In this document: positions 1 through 8,643 of the stretch, one piece after another
How positions within the stretch are numbered: position 1 is the first letter of the stretch
How the letters are laid out: every line of letters begins with the position of its first letter
Source: Mumia sp050632745
GTDB taxonomy: Bacteria > Actinomycetota > Actinomycetes > Propionibacteriales > Nocardioidaceae
Length of the DNA stretch: 64,000 nucleotides
Direction of reading: 5' to 3'
NCBI RefSeq assembly: GCF_050632745.1
Contig: NZ_JBODSD010000005.1
Coordinates: 124,001 to 188,000 of the forward strand
Position numbers and translations under genes: made by a program
The notes under the pieces: generated by a model
Seen by the model: the letters and a program-made list of their open reading frames with translations, nothing else
The model's database searches: none
What the model was told of the DNA's origin: nothing

Positions 1-2943
1 GGCCTGCCCCGGCGAGGCGGCGATGGAGTCCAGCTTGATCCACGCCTCGACGGTGAACGGACCGGTGAGGTTGGTCGCCGCCGTCCTCGGCGCCTCGACG
101 TACCCCGTCGCCAGGTCCGCAGCCGTGTCACCCGCGACGGCGCCCGCAGCACCCGGCTTGGCGCCACGGGTGTAGTCGCCAGAGGCACCGCCCTCGACCT
201 CGTCGTGTGCGACGAGGCCGCTGGACTCCCCGAGCCGCCAGTACGCCGCGGGGTCCGCGGCGGCCACCAGCTCGGCGTACGGGGCGTCGGGGCGGCGCCC
301 GACGCTGACCGTCACCGGCACCTCGACCGCAGGCCCGTCGGGGACACCGACGCGGACCGTGATCGTGTGCTGCCCCGTGGCGGACTCGGGGACGTCGACC
401 GCGAGGGGGAACGACCGGGTCAAGGTCCGCCCGTGCGCGCGAAGGCGCGCCGACTGCTGGTCCGGTCGGACGGTCCAGCCGGCAGGCGCCTCGGCGCTCG
501 TGACCACCGGGAGGACACCTTTGTCGTGCGCCTCCACGTCCACGCTGAACCGCGCCGTGCTGCCCGCGGCCAGAAGCCCGCCGTCGGGGTCGGTCGTGAC
601 GGTGGCACTCAGGACGTCGGCGTACCGCGGAGAGACCTCGTAGATCCGCGGCGCCACGCTCCCGGCGGCCCACGCGATGCGGATCGCCCGGGCGTCCGGC
701 ACGTCGGCGGGAAGGCGCGTGTAGCCCTTCCCCAGCACGCCGACCGCCTTCCACGTGCCGTCGGCGCGCTGGACCTCCACGGCGCCGTCCGCGGGACTGG
801 CGGCATCCTGCACGATCGTCACCGCGTCGAGCGGGTGCGCCTTGGTCAGCGGGACCACGAGCGCCTCGCCCTGCTCCGGAGGCCGGGCAGCGACGTACAC
901 GGTGTCAGCACGGCGATCGGCCGCCCGGGCCAGACTCGAGCCCGACGCGGCGGCGGGCGCGCCGGTAGGCGCAGCGAGATCGCCGTACCACCGGTCGCCG
1001 ATGAACCCGTCGCTCTGCGTCGCGGCGAAGCTCAGCAACGTCTCGACGGGACCGGCCGCGACCTGGTTCCCGATCGCGTCCGACAGCGCCCGTGCGTTCG
1101 CCTGGTCCCGACGCGCCGCCCATGCGGCCTCTCCGTCGCCTCGGTCCTGGGCGAGCAGGAGACGCACCGCCGCCTTGCCCGCGGCACCGTAGTGGCCGAG
1201 CTTGTCGAGCCACGGCTTGATCGCCGCGAGCATCAGCGGATCGTCGAGCTCTTCCCGCAGGGATGCCGGGAGGCTCTCGAGGCGGGCGAACTCCGCCGTC
1301 AGCTGCCGCGCGGTCCGCGTCACGTCGCGCCCCGCCGCGTAGTCGGTCGTCATCTTCTCGACGAGGTGCGTCATCGTCGCCGGCTGCGGCGGGTCGAGGA
1401 GCGACGAGCGGTTGTTCTCCGCGAACAGCCGGAGCTCCTCGTACGCGTTGCCACCGAGCTCGCGCAGCGTCCGCGTCCAGGCACGCTCGTGGTCGTACGC
1501 CTGCGGGTTCCACGCGAAGTCCGCCTGCGTCCCGAGCACGATCTGCGAGGGCGCCTGCTCGATCATCTCGTTGAACGTGATGCCGATCGTGCGCTTCTCC
1601 ATGCCGGCCTCGCGCGCCACCGACGGGCCGACGAGGAGGCGGTTGCGCGCGTAGTCGTTGACCGGGTAGTTGTCCCAGATCATCAGCCTGTGCTTCGGGA
1701 AGGCCGCCAGTGCCTTGGTGACGTCGTCGTTGCTGATGCTCGGCGAGACGACCTGGGGGCCGGTCCAGTAGATGTCGACGTCGGTGCTGAGCAGGTCGTC
1801 GAACCGCGTCCGATAGGTCGTGACGTCGTTGCCCCAGTACTCCGTGGGTACGGTGACCATCCGGCTCGCGCCGGGGCGCTTCTCGATGAACTCGGTCTGG
1901 ACGTAGTTGGTGACCTCGGCCTGCGCGCGGGCCAGGGGTGACGCGTCGTCGCGGTATGCGGCGGTGTCCTCGGGGCAGGCGAAGCTGCCGGACACGTCGT
2001 CCCAGGCGATCACGAAGGTCCGGATGCCGATGTCCCACAGCTGGTCGAACCGAGCGACGACCTTTGCGCGGTCGGCGGGACGGACGTGACAGATCCCCTT
2101 GCTCGGGGCCATCGGGGCCTCCGGCGAGATCCGGTAGACGAAGTCCACGTGGTTCGCTCGGGCGAGCTCGACGAGCTCCTTCATCCGGGCGAGCTCGTCG
2201 TCGGGATAGAGCGAGGCCCAGTTCGAGCCCGTACGCAGGTCGTCGGCGGGGCCGTAGAAGAACTGGTTCATCTTGTGCCGCGCGAGGAACTCGATCTGCG
2301 AGACACGGTCGGCCTGCGACCACACTGGTCCGTAGAAGGACTCCATCCCGCCGCGCACGGCGTACCCCGGCCAGTCACGGATCGCCACACCGCGAATCTG
2401 CGCGCCGAGCTCCGCTTCGAGAAGCTGGGTGAAGGACTGCGCCGCGTAGAAGGTGCCGGTGTCGTCGACGCCGGACAGCACGATGACTCCCTTCCCGCGA
2501 TCACGACCGGCGGCGAGGACGTACCCCTCGTCGGGCAGGTCGGCCGGACCGTCGACCCGCAGCCGTGACAGGGCGGCGGTGGTCGACGGCGTCTGGTCGG
2601 CCGTACCGACGTGGACGACGACGGAGCTGTCCGCCGCGTCCGCGTCTCGTACGACGTTCACCTCGACACCGTCGGCACCGAGCGCGGCGACGGTCGCCGC
2701 GACAGCCGGCGCGTCCGCGTCGCTTCCGGCGACGACATCGATCGAGGACGGGAGCTTCAGAAGGCCCGGCAGTGCGCGGGTCGACTGCGGCGTGGGGAAG
2801 ACGCCCGTCTCGGGAGATGCCGATGGAGGGGTGGCCGTCGCTGCCGGGACCGCGAGGGCGCCGGCGGCGACAACGGTCGCCACGGCGAGCGCGGCTCGCC
2901 GTCTGAGTCGGAACGGGGATCGGGAACGGGCGGGTCGCAGCAT
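1..2943 (-). CDS. Secreted GH84 beta-N-acetylglucosaminidase, 3' end outside window
   Basis: An open frame of 981 codons runs from ATG at 2943 to the window edge without a stop. An Arg-rich, Ala/Val-rich signal peptide covers about residues 1-36. A GH20b-like N-terminal domain follows, then the GH84 catalytic barrel with RGGMESFYGPVWS near residue 197 and the catalytic pair in IAWDDV near residues 312-317. The C-terminal part resembles a NEW3-type beta domain and then the start of a LamG-like domain (AAYWRLGESSG), so the enzyme is multi-domain and larger than 981 residues. It should release N-acetylglucosamine from exported glycans or glycoproteins; whether the substrate is chitin-derived, hyaluronan-like or mucin-like cannot be told. 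An AGGGG ribosome site precedes the start, and a DasR-like operator lies 27 bp upstream, which fits amino-sugar control. Confidence 0.9.
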   Translation of the reverse strand, partial: MLRPARSRSPFRLRRRAALAVATVVAAGALAVPAATATPPSASPETGVFPTPQSTRALPGLLKLPSSIDVVAGSDADAPAVAATVAALGADGVEVNVVRDADAADSSVVVHVGTADQTPSTTAALSRLRVDGPADLPDEGYVLAAGRDRGKGVIVLSGVDDTGTFYAAQSFTQLLEAELGAQIRGVAIRDWPGYAVRGGMESFYGPVWSQADRVSQIEFLARHKMNQFFYGPADDLRTGSNWASLYPDDELARMKELVELARANHVDFVYRISPEAPMAPSKGICHVRPADRAKVVARFDQLWDIGIRTFVIAWDDVSGSFACPEDTAAYRDDASPLARAQAEVTNYVQTEFIEKRPGASRMVTVPTEYWGNDVTTYRTRFDDLLSTDVDIYWTGPQVVSPSISNDDVTKALAAFPKHRLMIWDNYPVNDYARNRLLVGPSVAREAGMEKRTIGITFNEMIEQAPSQIVLGTQADFAWNPQAYDHERAWTRTLRELGGNAYEELRLFAENNRSSLLDPPQPATMTHLVEKMTTDYAAGRDVTRTARQLTAEFARLESLPASLREELDDPLMLAAIKPWLDKLGHYGAAGKAAVRLLLAQDRGDGEAAWAARRDQANARALSDAIGNQVAAGPVETLLSFAATQSDGFIGDRWYGDLAAPTGAPAAASGSSLARAADRRADTVYVAARPPEQGEALVVPLTKAHPLDAVTIVQDAASPADGAVEVQRADGTWKAVGVLGKGYTRLPADVPDARAIRIAWAAGSVAPRIYEVSPRYADVLSATVTTDPDGGLLAAGSTARFSVDVEAHDKGVLPVVTSAEAPAGWTVRPDQQSARLRAHGRTLTRSFPLAVDVPESATGQHTITVRVGVPDGPAVEVPVTVSVGRRPDAPYAELVAAADPAAYWRLGESSGLVAHDEVEGGASGDYTRGAKPGAAGAVAGDTAADLATGYVEAPRTAATNLTGPFTVEAWIKLDSIAASPGQA

Positions 2944-2969
2944 GTGTGCCCCCTGGCTCGACGATGGAA

Positions 2970-2991
2970 AATACCGGTATAGTCCGGTATT
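2970..2991. promoter_or_regulatory. DasR/GntR-like inverted repeat upstream of the GH84 gene
   Basis: Perfect 8-bp arms AATACCGG (2970-2977) and CCGGTATT (2984-2991) are separated by 6 bp. The core at 2973-2988 matches the Streptomyces DasR element ACTGGTCTAGACCAGT at 12 of 16 positions. DasR controls GlcNAc and chitin genes, so the neighbour supports the reading. The match is by eye. Confidence 0.5.
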
Positions 2992-3139
2992 CCAGCTCCT
3001 GTCAAGCGCTGTCGAGACCACCCGTCGAGTCGCGGACTGGGTCTCGCAGCCATGAATTGGGCCTGCGCGACCCCATCCGGCTCTGCCACGCTGCGCCTAC
3101 CGGTCGACCCGGACCCGGGACAACGAGAAGAGGATTGCC

Positions 3140-3535
3140 ATGGACTCCATGACCAACGACTTCGGACAGGTGCTTCTCTGGACCTTCTGGTTCTTCATCT
3201 GGTTCGCCGCACTGATGGTGTGGATCCGCTGCCTGTTCGACCTGTTCAGCGACCACACGCTCAGCGGCTGGGCGAAGGCGGGGTGGGCCGTGCTCCTCAT
3301 CTTCGTGCCGTGGCTCGGCGCTCTGATCTATCTCATCGCCCGCGGACGAAGCATGAACGAACGACAGATGGCCAGGGCGGCGGAGCTGCAGGCCGCGCAG
3401 GCCGACTACATCCAGCAGGTCGCCGGCTCCTCGACCTCGGCGACCGACCAGATCGCCAGCGCCAAGGCACTCCTCGACTCGGGCGCCATCGACCAGAACG
3501 AGTACGACACGCTGAAGGCGAAGGCACTTCGCTGA
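3140..3535 (+). CDS. Small membrane protein with PLDc_N-like region and SHOCT domain
   Basis: 131 residues. Two hydrophobic segments (about residues 10-30 and 44-67) resemble the phospholipase-D-nuclease N-terminal membrane module, with the typical VPWLGALIYL at the second helix. After a short linker rich in Ala/Gln, the C-terminus LLDSGAIDQNEYDTLKAK is a SHOCT motif, a short C-terminal domain thought to mediate oligomerisation. The ATG is preceded by GAGAAGAGGA. It stands alone between the divergent GH84 gene and a strong hairpin. Molecular role is unknown; such proteins are common in actinobacteria and often look stress related. Confidence 0.85.
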   Translation: MDSMTNDFGQVLLWTFWFFIWFAALMVWIRCLFDLFSDHTLSGWAKAGWAVLLIFVPWLGALIYLIARGRSMNERQMARAAELQAAQADYIQQVAGSSTSATDQIASAKALLDSGAIDQNEYDTLKAKALR

Positions 3536-3540
3536 GACTC

Positions 3541-3573
3541 CGGCGGCATCACCCGACCAGGGTGATGCCGCCG
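3541..3573 (+). terminator. Strong hairpin terminator
   Basis: A perfect 14-bp stem, CGGCGGCATCACCC (3541-3554) pairing with 3560-3573 around a 5-nt loop, starts 5 bp after the stop of the SHOCT gene. There is no U-tract, as is usual for actinobacterial terminators. Confidence 0.8.
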
Positions 3574-3620
3574 CGTCGTGGTCGTTGAAGGCTGGAACCC
3601 ACCGTTCAAGGGAGCCCGAC

Positions 3621-4181
3621 ATGACAGACGACGTCAACAGACCCGACCCGGACGTGAGTGCAGCCGCCGTCTCCGATGGCGCCTACACCCTCCTGGTCGC
3701 GGACTTCAGTGACACCAGCGCCGCGTGGGACGCGTACGAAGCCCTCAAGTCGATCGAGGACGGCCGCACCGTCGAGATCGAGGGCGTGGTCGTGGTGAGC
3801 CGCTCCGCGGAGGGCAAGCTCGAGGTCCAGAAGGCGACCGACCACAGCACGAAGACTGGGCTCAAGTGGGGCCTCGTCGGCGGCATCGCGCTCGGCGTGA
3901 TCTTCCCGCCGTCGATCCTCGGCAGCGCGGTCGTGGGCGGCTCCGCAGGGGCCCTCGTCGGCAAGCTGCGTCAGCGCCACCACCACGGCGAGCTCGAGGA
4001 AGAGCTCGAGAACGCCATCCCGCCCGGACACTCCGGCCTGCTCGCCCTCGTGTCCGACCCCGGCGCCGTGAAGATCCGCAAGGCGCTCGAGCGGGCCGAC
4101 GCGATCGTCGAGTCCGCCATCGACACGGTCGAGGCCGACGACATCAAGGCGGCGGCAAAGCAGGCCGAGCGGGAGGACTGA
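3621..4181 (+). CDS. DUF1269 family membrane-associated protein
   Basis: 186 residues starting at the ATG after AAGGGAGCCCGAC; an in-frame ATG 36 bp upstream lies too close to the preceding hairpin and lacks a ribosome site. An N-terminal alpha/beta region (ADFSDTSAAWDAYEALKSIE) is followed by a glycine-rich hydrophobic hairpin (GLVGGIALGVIFPPSILGSA, about residues 87-106), a basic His-rich stretch and an acidic C-terminus. This matches DUF1269, whose members often occur near stress proteins and membrane proteins of unknown function. Transcribed alone; the next gene is convergent. Confidence 0.8.
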   Translation: MTDDVNRPDPDVSAAAVSDGAYTLLVADFSDTSAAWDAYEALKSIEDGRTVEIEGVVVVSRSAEGKLEVQKATDHSTKTGLKWGLVGGIALGVIFPPSILGSAVVGGSAGALVGKLRQRHHHGELEEELENAIPPGHSGLLALVSDPGAVKIRKALERADAIVESAIDTVEADDIKAAAKQAERED

Positions 4182-4196
4182 GCGTCCGGCGGGACC

Positions 4197-4892
4197 TCAC
4201 TCCGGCAGCGTCGCGAGGATCGCTGCCGCGAGTGCGGCCGGCTGCGTGATCTGGGGCCAGTGCCCACCGCCGAGGTCGACGTACTCGACGCTGTGCTGCG
4301 CGCCCACCTCGGGCAGCTCGCCCTCGTCGACCCACGAGCGGAGATCGGCGGCGGTGTACTCCGGGCACAGGTACGTCGCCGGAATCCCGTGACGCCGAGG
4401 GTCGCCGAGGCGGACCGGGTCGGACACCACGCGTTCCGGCACCGGGATCGCCTCGGCGTACAGGGCCGTCAGCTGCTCGGGCGTGAAGTCGACGATGTTG
4501 GCCTCCTCGCCGACCTCGGCCCAGTCGGGCATCGCGACCTCCCCGTCGACGGCCTCCAGACCCGAGAGGAGGCTCTCGCCGTCGGCCACGGGGAAGCCGC
4601 CGACGTGCACGACGTGCGCCACCCGGTCGGGATGGTGGTCGAGCGCGGCGTGCCCGATGCCGCATCCCGCCGAGTGGGCGACGAGCAGCACCGGGTCGTC
4701 AGCGGCCTCCAGCACGGCGGCGACGGTCGCGACATGATCCTCCAGCGTGATGCCGGAGCGGTCTGACTCGACGGACTCCATGCCGGGAAGGGTCAGCGGC
4801 ACCGGCTCGTGGCCTGCCTCGGCCAGAACCGGGACGACCTCGTCGAAGGTCGAGGCGTTCAGCCACAGCCCCGGCACCATCACGATCTTCAT
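4197..4892 (-). CDS. Alpha/beta hydrolase
   Basis: 231 residues with the complete fold of a small soluble esterase-like hydrolase. The oxyanion-hole segment VPGLWLN is at residues 6-12, the nucleophile elbow is AHSAGC near residue 75, and the catalytic His is in GGGHWPQ near the C-terminus. It resembles the salicylate/methyl-ester esterase and AbiEi-free hydrolase group of actinobacteria; the substrate is unknown. The ATG has GGAG about 6 nt upstream. A TAGCGT box at 4924-4929 on the minus strand would start a transcript about 25 nt before the ATG. Confidence 0.85.
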   Translation of the reverse strand: MKIVMVPGLWLNASTFDEVVPVLAEAGHEPVPLTLPGMESVESDRSGITLEDHVATVAAVLEAADDPVLLVAHSAGCGIGHAALDHHPDRVAHVVHVGGFPVADGESLLSGLEAVDGEVAMPDWAEVGEEANIVDFTPEQLTALYAEAIPVPERVVSDPVRLGDPRRHGIPATYLCPEYTAADLRSWVDEGELPEVGAQHSVEYVDLGGGHWPQITQPAALAAAILATLPE

Positions 4893-4970
4893 GGACGACT
4901 CCGCTCACGAGACGACAGCCCCCACGCTAGAGGCGCCCGCCGACAGTCGCCATGCGCCCCAGCCGCGGGC

Positions 4971-5336
4971 TCACCAGTTGCCGGCCAGGGTGAGGCAGAA
5001 GGGATGACCGCCGGGATCGACGAGAACCCGCCAGGTCTCCCCCGGCTGCTCGTCCGGGACTCGCGCCCCGAGGTCGACCATCGCCTTCTCGGCGGTCGCA
5101 AGATCGTCGACGGCGAGGTCGAAGTGGAACTGCTTCGACCCGTGCTCGTTGGGCCATCCGGGCGCTTCGTAGTCGGGGATGGTGCCGAAGCCGAGGGCGT
5201 GTGCGGGGCCGGTGAGCATGGCGTACTCGTCCTGCGAGTGCGCCACCTCCCAACCCAGCACCTCCGACCAGAACGCCGCCGACGCAGGGGCGTCCGCACA
5301 GTCCAGGGTGATCATCTTCAGCTCGGCCAGACTCAT
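4971..5336 (-). CDS. VOC (glyoxalase/bleomycin-resistance fold) family protein
   Basis: 121 residues with two beta-alpha-beta-beta-beta modules: the first begins KMITLDCADAPASAAFWSEV, the second FHFDLAVDDLATAEKAMVDL, ending in VDPGGHPFCL. The His/Glu pattern is that of the metal-binding VOC superfamily, but the substrate cannot be predicted. The start at 5336 is chosen because GGAGC sits 5 nt upstream; an in-frame start 99 bp further out would add a low-complexity tail. Together with the downstream hydrolase (78 bp away) it may be co-transcribed. Confidence 0.85.
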   Translation of the reverse strand: MSLAELKMITLDCADAPASAAFWSEVLGWEVAHSQDEYAMLTGPAHALGFGTIPDYEAPGWPNEHGSKQFHFDLAVDDLATAEKAMVDLGARVPDEQPGETWRVLVDPGGHPFCLTLAGNW

Positions 5337-5449
5337 GGTGCTCCGCTCCGCGGCGGGCTCCCCCGCCGCTGCTCGTTCGTGGACAGCACCAGCATCACCG
5401 TCGCGCCGGGGCGGCGTCTTGAACAAAGGCGACACCCGAGAACAGCACC

Positions 5450-6009
5450 TCAGCGGGTCCGGTAGTGCGCGTAGAGCAGCCCGCTGTCGAACGCACGCTC
5501 CTCGACCAGGTCGAGGTCGAGGCGCACGCCCTCGGGGAAGAACCGCTTGCCTGCGCCGACGACGCTCGACGTGATGAACAGGTGGTACTCGTCCACGAGG
5601 CCGGCCGCGATCGCCTGTGCCGCGAGGTTCGGGCCGTCCACGGAGATGTCGTGGTCGGACTCGGCCTTGAGCCTGCGCACCGCATCCGGGTCGAACCTCC
5701 GCTCGATCCTCGTCCGGGCGCTGGAGACCGACTCCAGCGTCGTCGAGTACACGATCTTCTCGGCGGCCTGCCAGTCCCTCGCGTAGTCCAGGATGTGCGG
5801 CGGCACGTCGGAGCCTTCGCGCACGCCCTCCCAGAAGACCATCTCTCGTACATGCGTCGGCCGTAGAGAAACGTGCGGACGGGGCGGAACAGGTCGTTGA
5901 TGAAGGTGTGGACCTCCACGTCCTCGGCAGCCCCGGTGCCGAGGTCGCCCTCGGCCGCCTCCGCGTAGCCGTCGAGCGAGGTGATCATCGAGTAGACGAG
6001 CTGTGCCAT
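5450..6009 (-). pseudogene. Dihydrofolate-reductase/RibD-C-like gene with a frameshift
   Basis: The ATG at 6009 begins a clear RibD C-terminal (YyaP-type) domain, MAQLVYSMITSLDGYAEAA..., which runs to LYGRRMYE. At 5843-5844 one base appears to be missing: the homologous protein continues in another frame as MVFWEGVREG... to HYRTR and a stop at 5450. Repairing one base (for example GAG-ANG-ATG) restores a 187-residue protein of normal length. The family often starts YGRRMYExM, so the join is precise. It is either a sequencing error or a fresh pseudogene. An intact paralogue is at 19525-20115. Confidence 0.8.
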
Positions 6010-6073
6010 GCGGGTGTGACTTCCCGCCGTCCGCGAACTCATCGATCGGCCTGCCGCCACCGCCCGACGCTCG

Positions 6074-6079
6074 TAGCCT
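6074..6079 (+). promoter_or_regulatory. -10 box of a leaderless promoter
   Basis: TAGCCT ends 6 nt before the ATG at 6086, so transcription should start at or next to the start codon. No ribosome-binding site is present, as expected. Confidence 0.55.
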
Positions 6080-6085
6080 GGCGTC

Positions 6086-6790
6086 ATGACCCAGAACGAG
6101 GGTCCCGACGACCGGTTCGCCGAGCTCGCGCGGTCGTTGAAGGACCAGGATGACGAGTCCGACACGCTCGACACCGCACTCAAGCTGGCCGTCGAGACCA
6201 TCGCGGGCTGCGACGAGGCCGCGATCAGCCTGGTCCGCCGGGGCGGGCGGATCGAGACGCTCAACTCCACCGGCGAGCGGGCACGGCAGGCAGACCTCCT
6301 CCAGTACGAGGTGAACGACGGACCGTGCCTGGACACGATCCGCGAGCACGAGACCACCCTCGTCCGTGACCTCGGCCACGAGGAGCGGTGGCCGCGGTGG
6401 AGCCGGCACGTCCACGACGACCTGGAGTTCGGCAGCGTGCTCTGCTTCCAGCTGTTCACCGCAGCCGACGACTACGGCGCACTGAACATGTACTCCGAGC
6501 AGGTCGACGCGTTCGACGACCACGACCAGGTCGTCGGCCTGGCCATGTCCGCGCACATCGCCGTCGCCCTGTCCTCGTCGCGCCAGATCGAGCACCTCAA
6601 CCGGTCCGTCCGCAGCCGGACGGTCATCGGCGAGGCTCTCGGCATCGTCATGGAACGCTACGGGCTCGACGAGAACCGTGCCTTCCGTTTTCTCCAGCGC
6701 GTCTCGAGCATCACCAGCACGCGGCTCGTCGTCGTCGCCGAGCACATCGTCGCGACGCGCGCGATTCCGGGAGAGGCGACCGAGGAGTAG
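6086..6790 (+). CDS. GAF-ANTAR domain protein
   Basis: 234 residues. An N-terminal GAF domain (about residues 20-165) contains DEAAISLVRRGGRIETL and the YEVNDGPCLD segment typical of this actinobacterial group. The C-terminal ANTAR domain (about 170-225) has the IGEALGIVMERYGLDENRAF signature. ANTAR domains bind RNA and prevent transcription termination at twin hairpins, so this is probably a ligand-responsive antiterminator; its target is not visible here. It is divergent from the frameshifted DHFR-like gene and appears leaderless. A paralogue is at 10522-11211. Confidence 0.88.
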   Translation: MTQNEGPDDRFAELARSLKDQDDESDTLDTALKLAVETIAGCDEAAISLVRRGGRIETLNSTGERARQADLLQYEVNDGPCLDTIREHETTLVRDLGHEERWPRWSRHVHDDLEFGSVLCFQLFTAADDYGALNMYSEQVDAFDDHDQVVGLAMSAHIAVALSSSRQIEHLNRSVRSRTVIGEALGIVMERYGLDENRAFRFLQRVSSITSTRLVVVAEHIVATRAIPGEATEE

Positions 6791-6838
6791 GACGGCACCC
6801 GGTCAGCCCTTGCTCAACCTCTCGTTTTTCGATAGATT

Positions 6839-6860
6839 CTTCTCGTTGCGCGGCGAGAAG
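6839..6860. promoter_or_regulatory. Inverted repeat before the DUF2975 gene
   Basis: CTTCTCG (6839-6845) and CGAGAAG (6854-6860) form 7-bp arms with 8 bp between them. The right arm overlaps the GAGAAGGGA ribosome site of the DUF2975 gene, so it could be an operator for the co-encoded HTH protein or an RNA hairpin hiding the ribosome site. Confidence 0.4.
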
Positions 6861-6870
6861 GGATCGTTTC

Positions 6871-7377
6871 ATGGGTGGTTGGGCCGTACGAACGCTGCAG
6901 GTGATCCTCGCGATCGCGCTGGCTGGCTCGTTGTTCGTCCAGTGCGTGCTGGTGCCGCTGATCTGGATCGACATGGAGGACGCGCGGGCAGTGATCCGGA
7001 TCCCGTTCGTCGTGATCCTCGTCCTGGGCATCGGCACGCTGCAGGTCACCGCTGTCTGCATCTGGAAGCTGTTGACGATGGTCCGGCGCGGCACGGTGTT
7101 CTCGCACGCGGCGTTCCGCTACGTCGACATCATCATCGGGGCGATCGCTACGGCGTCGGTGCTCACGTTCGCGGTGGCGGTGCTCGGGGCGTACAGCAAC
7201 CGGACGAGCCCCGGCGACCAGGTGGCACCGGGTCTGGTCGGGCTCGTCTGCGGGGTCTCGCTCGTGCTCGCCGGGGTGGCGGTGCTCGTGCTCGTGATGC
7301 GCACGCTCCTCGCCCAGGCCGTCGCCCGCGACGCCGAGGCCCGGCACCTCCGGTCCGAGCTCGACGAGGTGATCTGA
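6871..7377 (+). CDS. DUF2975 integral membrane protein
   Basis: 168 residues with four hydrophobic segments (about 7-27, 40-66, 84-108, 122-148), matching the DUF2975 family. The ATG follows GAGAAGGGATCGTTTC. Its TGA overlaps the ATG of the next gene, an arrangement in which DUF2975 proteins and YozG-type HTH regulators are usually found together. The pair probably senses a membrane or cell-density state, but no function is established. Confidence 0.85.
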   Translation: MGGWAVRTLQVILAIALAGSLFVQCVLVPLIWIDMEDARAVIRIPFVVILVLGIGTLQVTAVCIWKLLTMVRRGTVFSHAAFRYVDIIIGAIATASVLTFAVAVLGAYSNRTSPGDQVAPGLVGLVCGVSLVLAGVAVLVLVMRTLLAQAVARDAEARHLRSELDEVI

Positions 7378-7631
7378 TGCCGATCGTCGTCGACATCGAC
7401 GTGATGCTGGCACGCCGCAAGATGGCCGTCGGCACGCTCGCCGAGCGCGTGGGGATCACCCCGGCCAACCTCGCGGTCCTCAAGAACGGACGGGCCAAGG
7501 CGGTGCGGTTCACGACCCTCGCCGCCTTGTGCGAGGTCCTCGACTGCCAGCCGGGCGACCTGCTCCGGTGGGAGCCGGCGGACTCCGACGGCGAGCCTGC
7601 GGCAGCGCCGGACGAGGTGGGACGGCCGTGA
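7377..7631 (+). CDS. YozG-type Cro/C1 HTH regulator
   Basis: 84 residues, starting at the ATG that overlaps the stop of the DUF2975 gene (TGATG). The protein begins MPIVVDIDVMLARRKMAVGT and contains a complete helix-turn-helix (LAERVGITPANLAVLKNGRA) followed by the LCEVLDCQPGDLLRWEP segment that marks the YozG family. The C-terminal tail is acidic. It is translationally coupled to its membrane partner and could bind the inverted repeat at 6839-6860. Confidence 0.88.
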   Translation: MPIVVDIDVMLARRKMAVGTLAERVGITPANLAVLKNGRAKAVRFTTLAALCEVLDCQPGDLLRWEPADSDGEPAAAPDEVGRP

Positions 7632-7707
7632 TCCGCATCGAACGGCGGCCGCGATCACGGCGGGCGGGTGGCGGCTCGTGCGCACCGACGCGACGTGAGC
7701 CCGGCGC

Positions 7708-8643
7708 CTACTCCCCCGCTTCCACCCGGGCCACCGTGTAGCTCGTCGCCGAGGTCTCCTGGTGCGCCGCGCACGTGAGCATCGCCGGTACGCGTTCGGT
7801 CGCGACGACGTCCGCCACGAGGCGCGTCGTACGCCCGTCGCGGACCACCGCGACCTCCGCGACCCACGAGCCCGTCCCGGTACGACGACCCTCCACGAAC
7901 CGCACCGCCTCCGCCGGCAGGGGGCCGTACCGTTCGTGCGCCGCGACGACTGCGGCCTGCCCGAACGGTGGGGCCGAGGCGACGCCCCGCAGGTACGCCG
8001 GGACGACGGCACCGGCGAGGTGGGAGGACACGACGTCGACGGCGCTGTCGGCGTCGAGGTTCCCGTACGTCGTGCCGCCCGGCAGCACGACGACGTTCGC
8101 GGCGAAACGGTCGCCCCCGATGTGCGAGCACTCCCACGTCTCGTCGGGCCAGCGCTCGGCCAGGGCCGACGCCACGGGGCGCCCGCGGATCGCGCAGCAG
8201 ACGTCGTGCCTGCCGTGGGTGCAGACCAGCAGGGTCGTGCGCGGCGGCCCGGTCGCCGGCCCCAACGGCTCGCGGACGACCGCCGCGGCTTCCCGCAGGT
8301 CGGAGCTGCGCCGCCAGGTCCCCCACACCGCACCGTGCCCGGCGTCGTTGTCCATCACGGCCCAGCGCCGCTCGGTGGTGTCGACCTGGCGGCCCGGCCG
8401 GCGGATCATGAGCAGCCGCGACCGCGCGACGCGGATGGCCGCGGCCAGCTCGCCCAGGACCTCAGGCTCGATCGCGTCAGACGCGAACGCGTTGAACGGC
8501 CAGGGACCGGGGTGCTCGACCAGCAGCCACCGCTGCGCGGGCGTGGCCGTGGCGGCGAGCGGGTCGTGACGCCCACGCGCAGCCGCGGCGCACCTGAACG
8601 GATCTGCCGGCGCCGCTCCCTCAGGCACCGGGTCAGCCGTCAC
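7708..8643 (-). CDS. Sucrase/ferredoxin-like protein
   Basis: 311 residues of the Suc_Fer-like family. The thioredoxin-like ferredoxin half carries CTHGRHDVCC (about residues 142-151) and CSHIGGDRFAANVVVLPGG, the cysteine and histidine positions expected for iron-sulfur binding. The GTG start lies 11 bp inside the upstream oxygenase gene and has no clear ribosome site, so translation is coupled. It is the last gene of the repeat-protein operon and could pass electrons to, or protect, the upstream Fe(II) enzyme; that role is inference. Confidence 0.82.
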   Translation of the reverse strand: MTADPVPEGAAPADPFRCAAAARGRHDPLAATATPAQRWLLVEHPGPWPFNAFASDAIEPEVLGELAAAIRVARSRLLMIRRPGRQVDTTERRWAVMDNDAGHGAVWGTWRRSSDLREAAAVVREPLGPATGPPRTTLLVCTHGRHDVCCAIRGRPVASALAERWPDETWECSHIGGDRFAANVVVLPGGTTYGNLDADSAVDVVSSHLAGAVVPAYLRGVASAPPFGQAAVVAAHERYGPLPAEAVRFVEGRRTGTGSWVAEVAVVRDGRTTRLVADVVATERVPAMLTCAAHQETSATSYTVARVEAGE

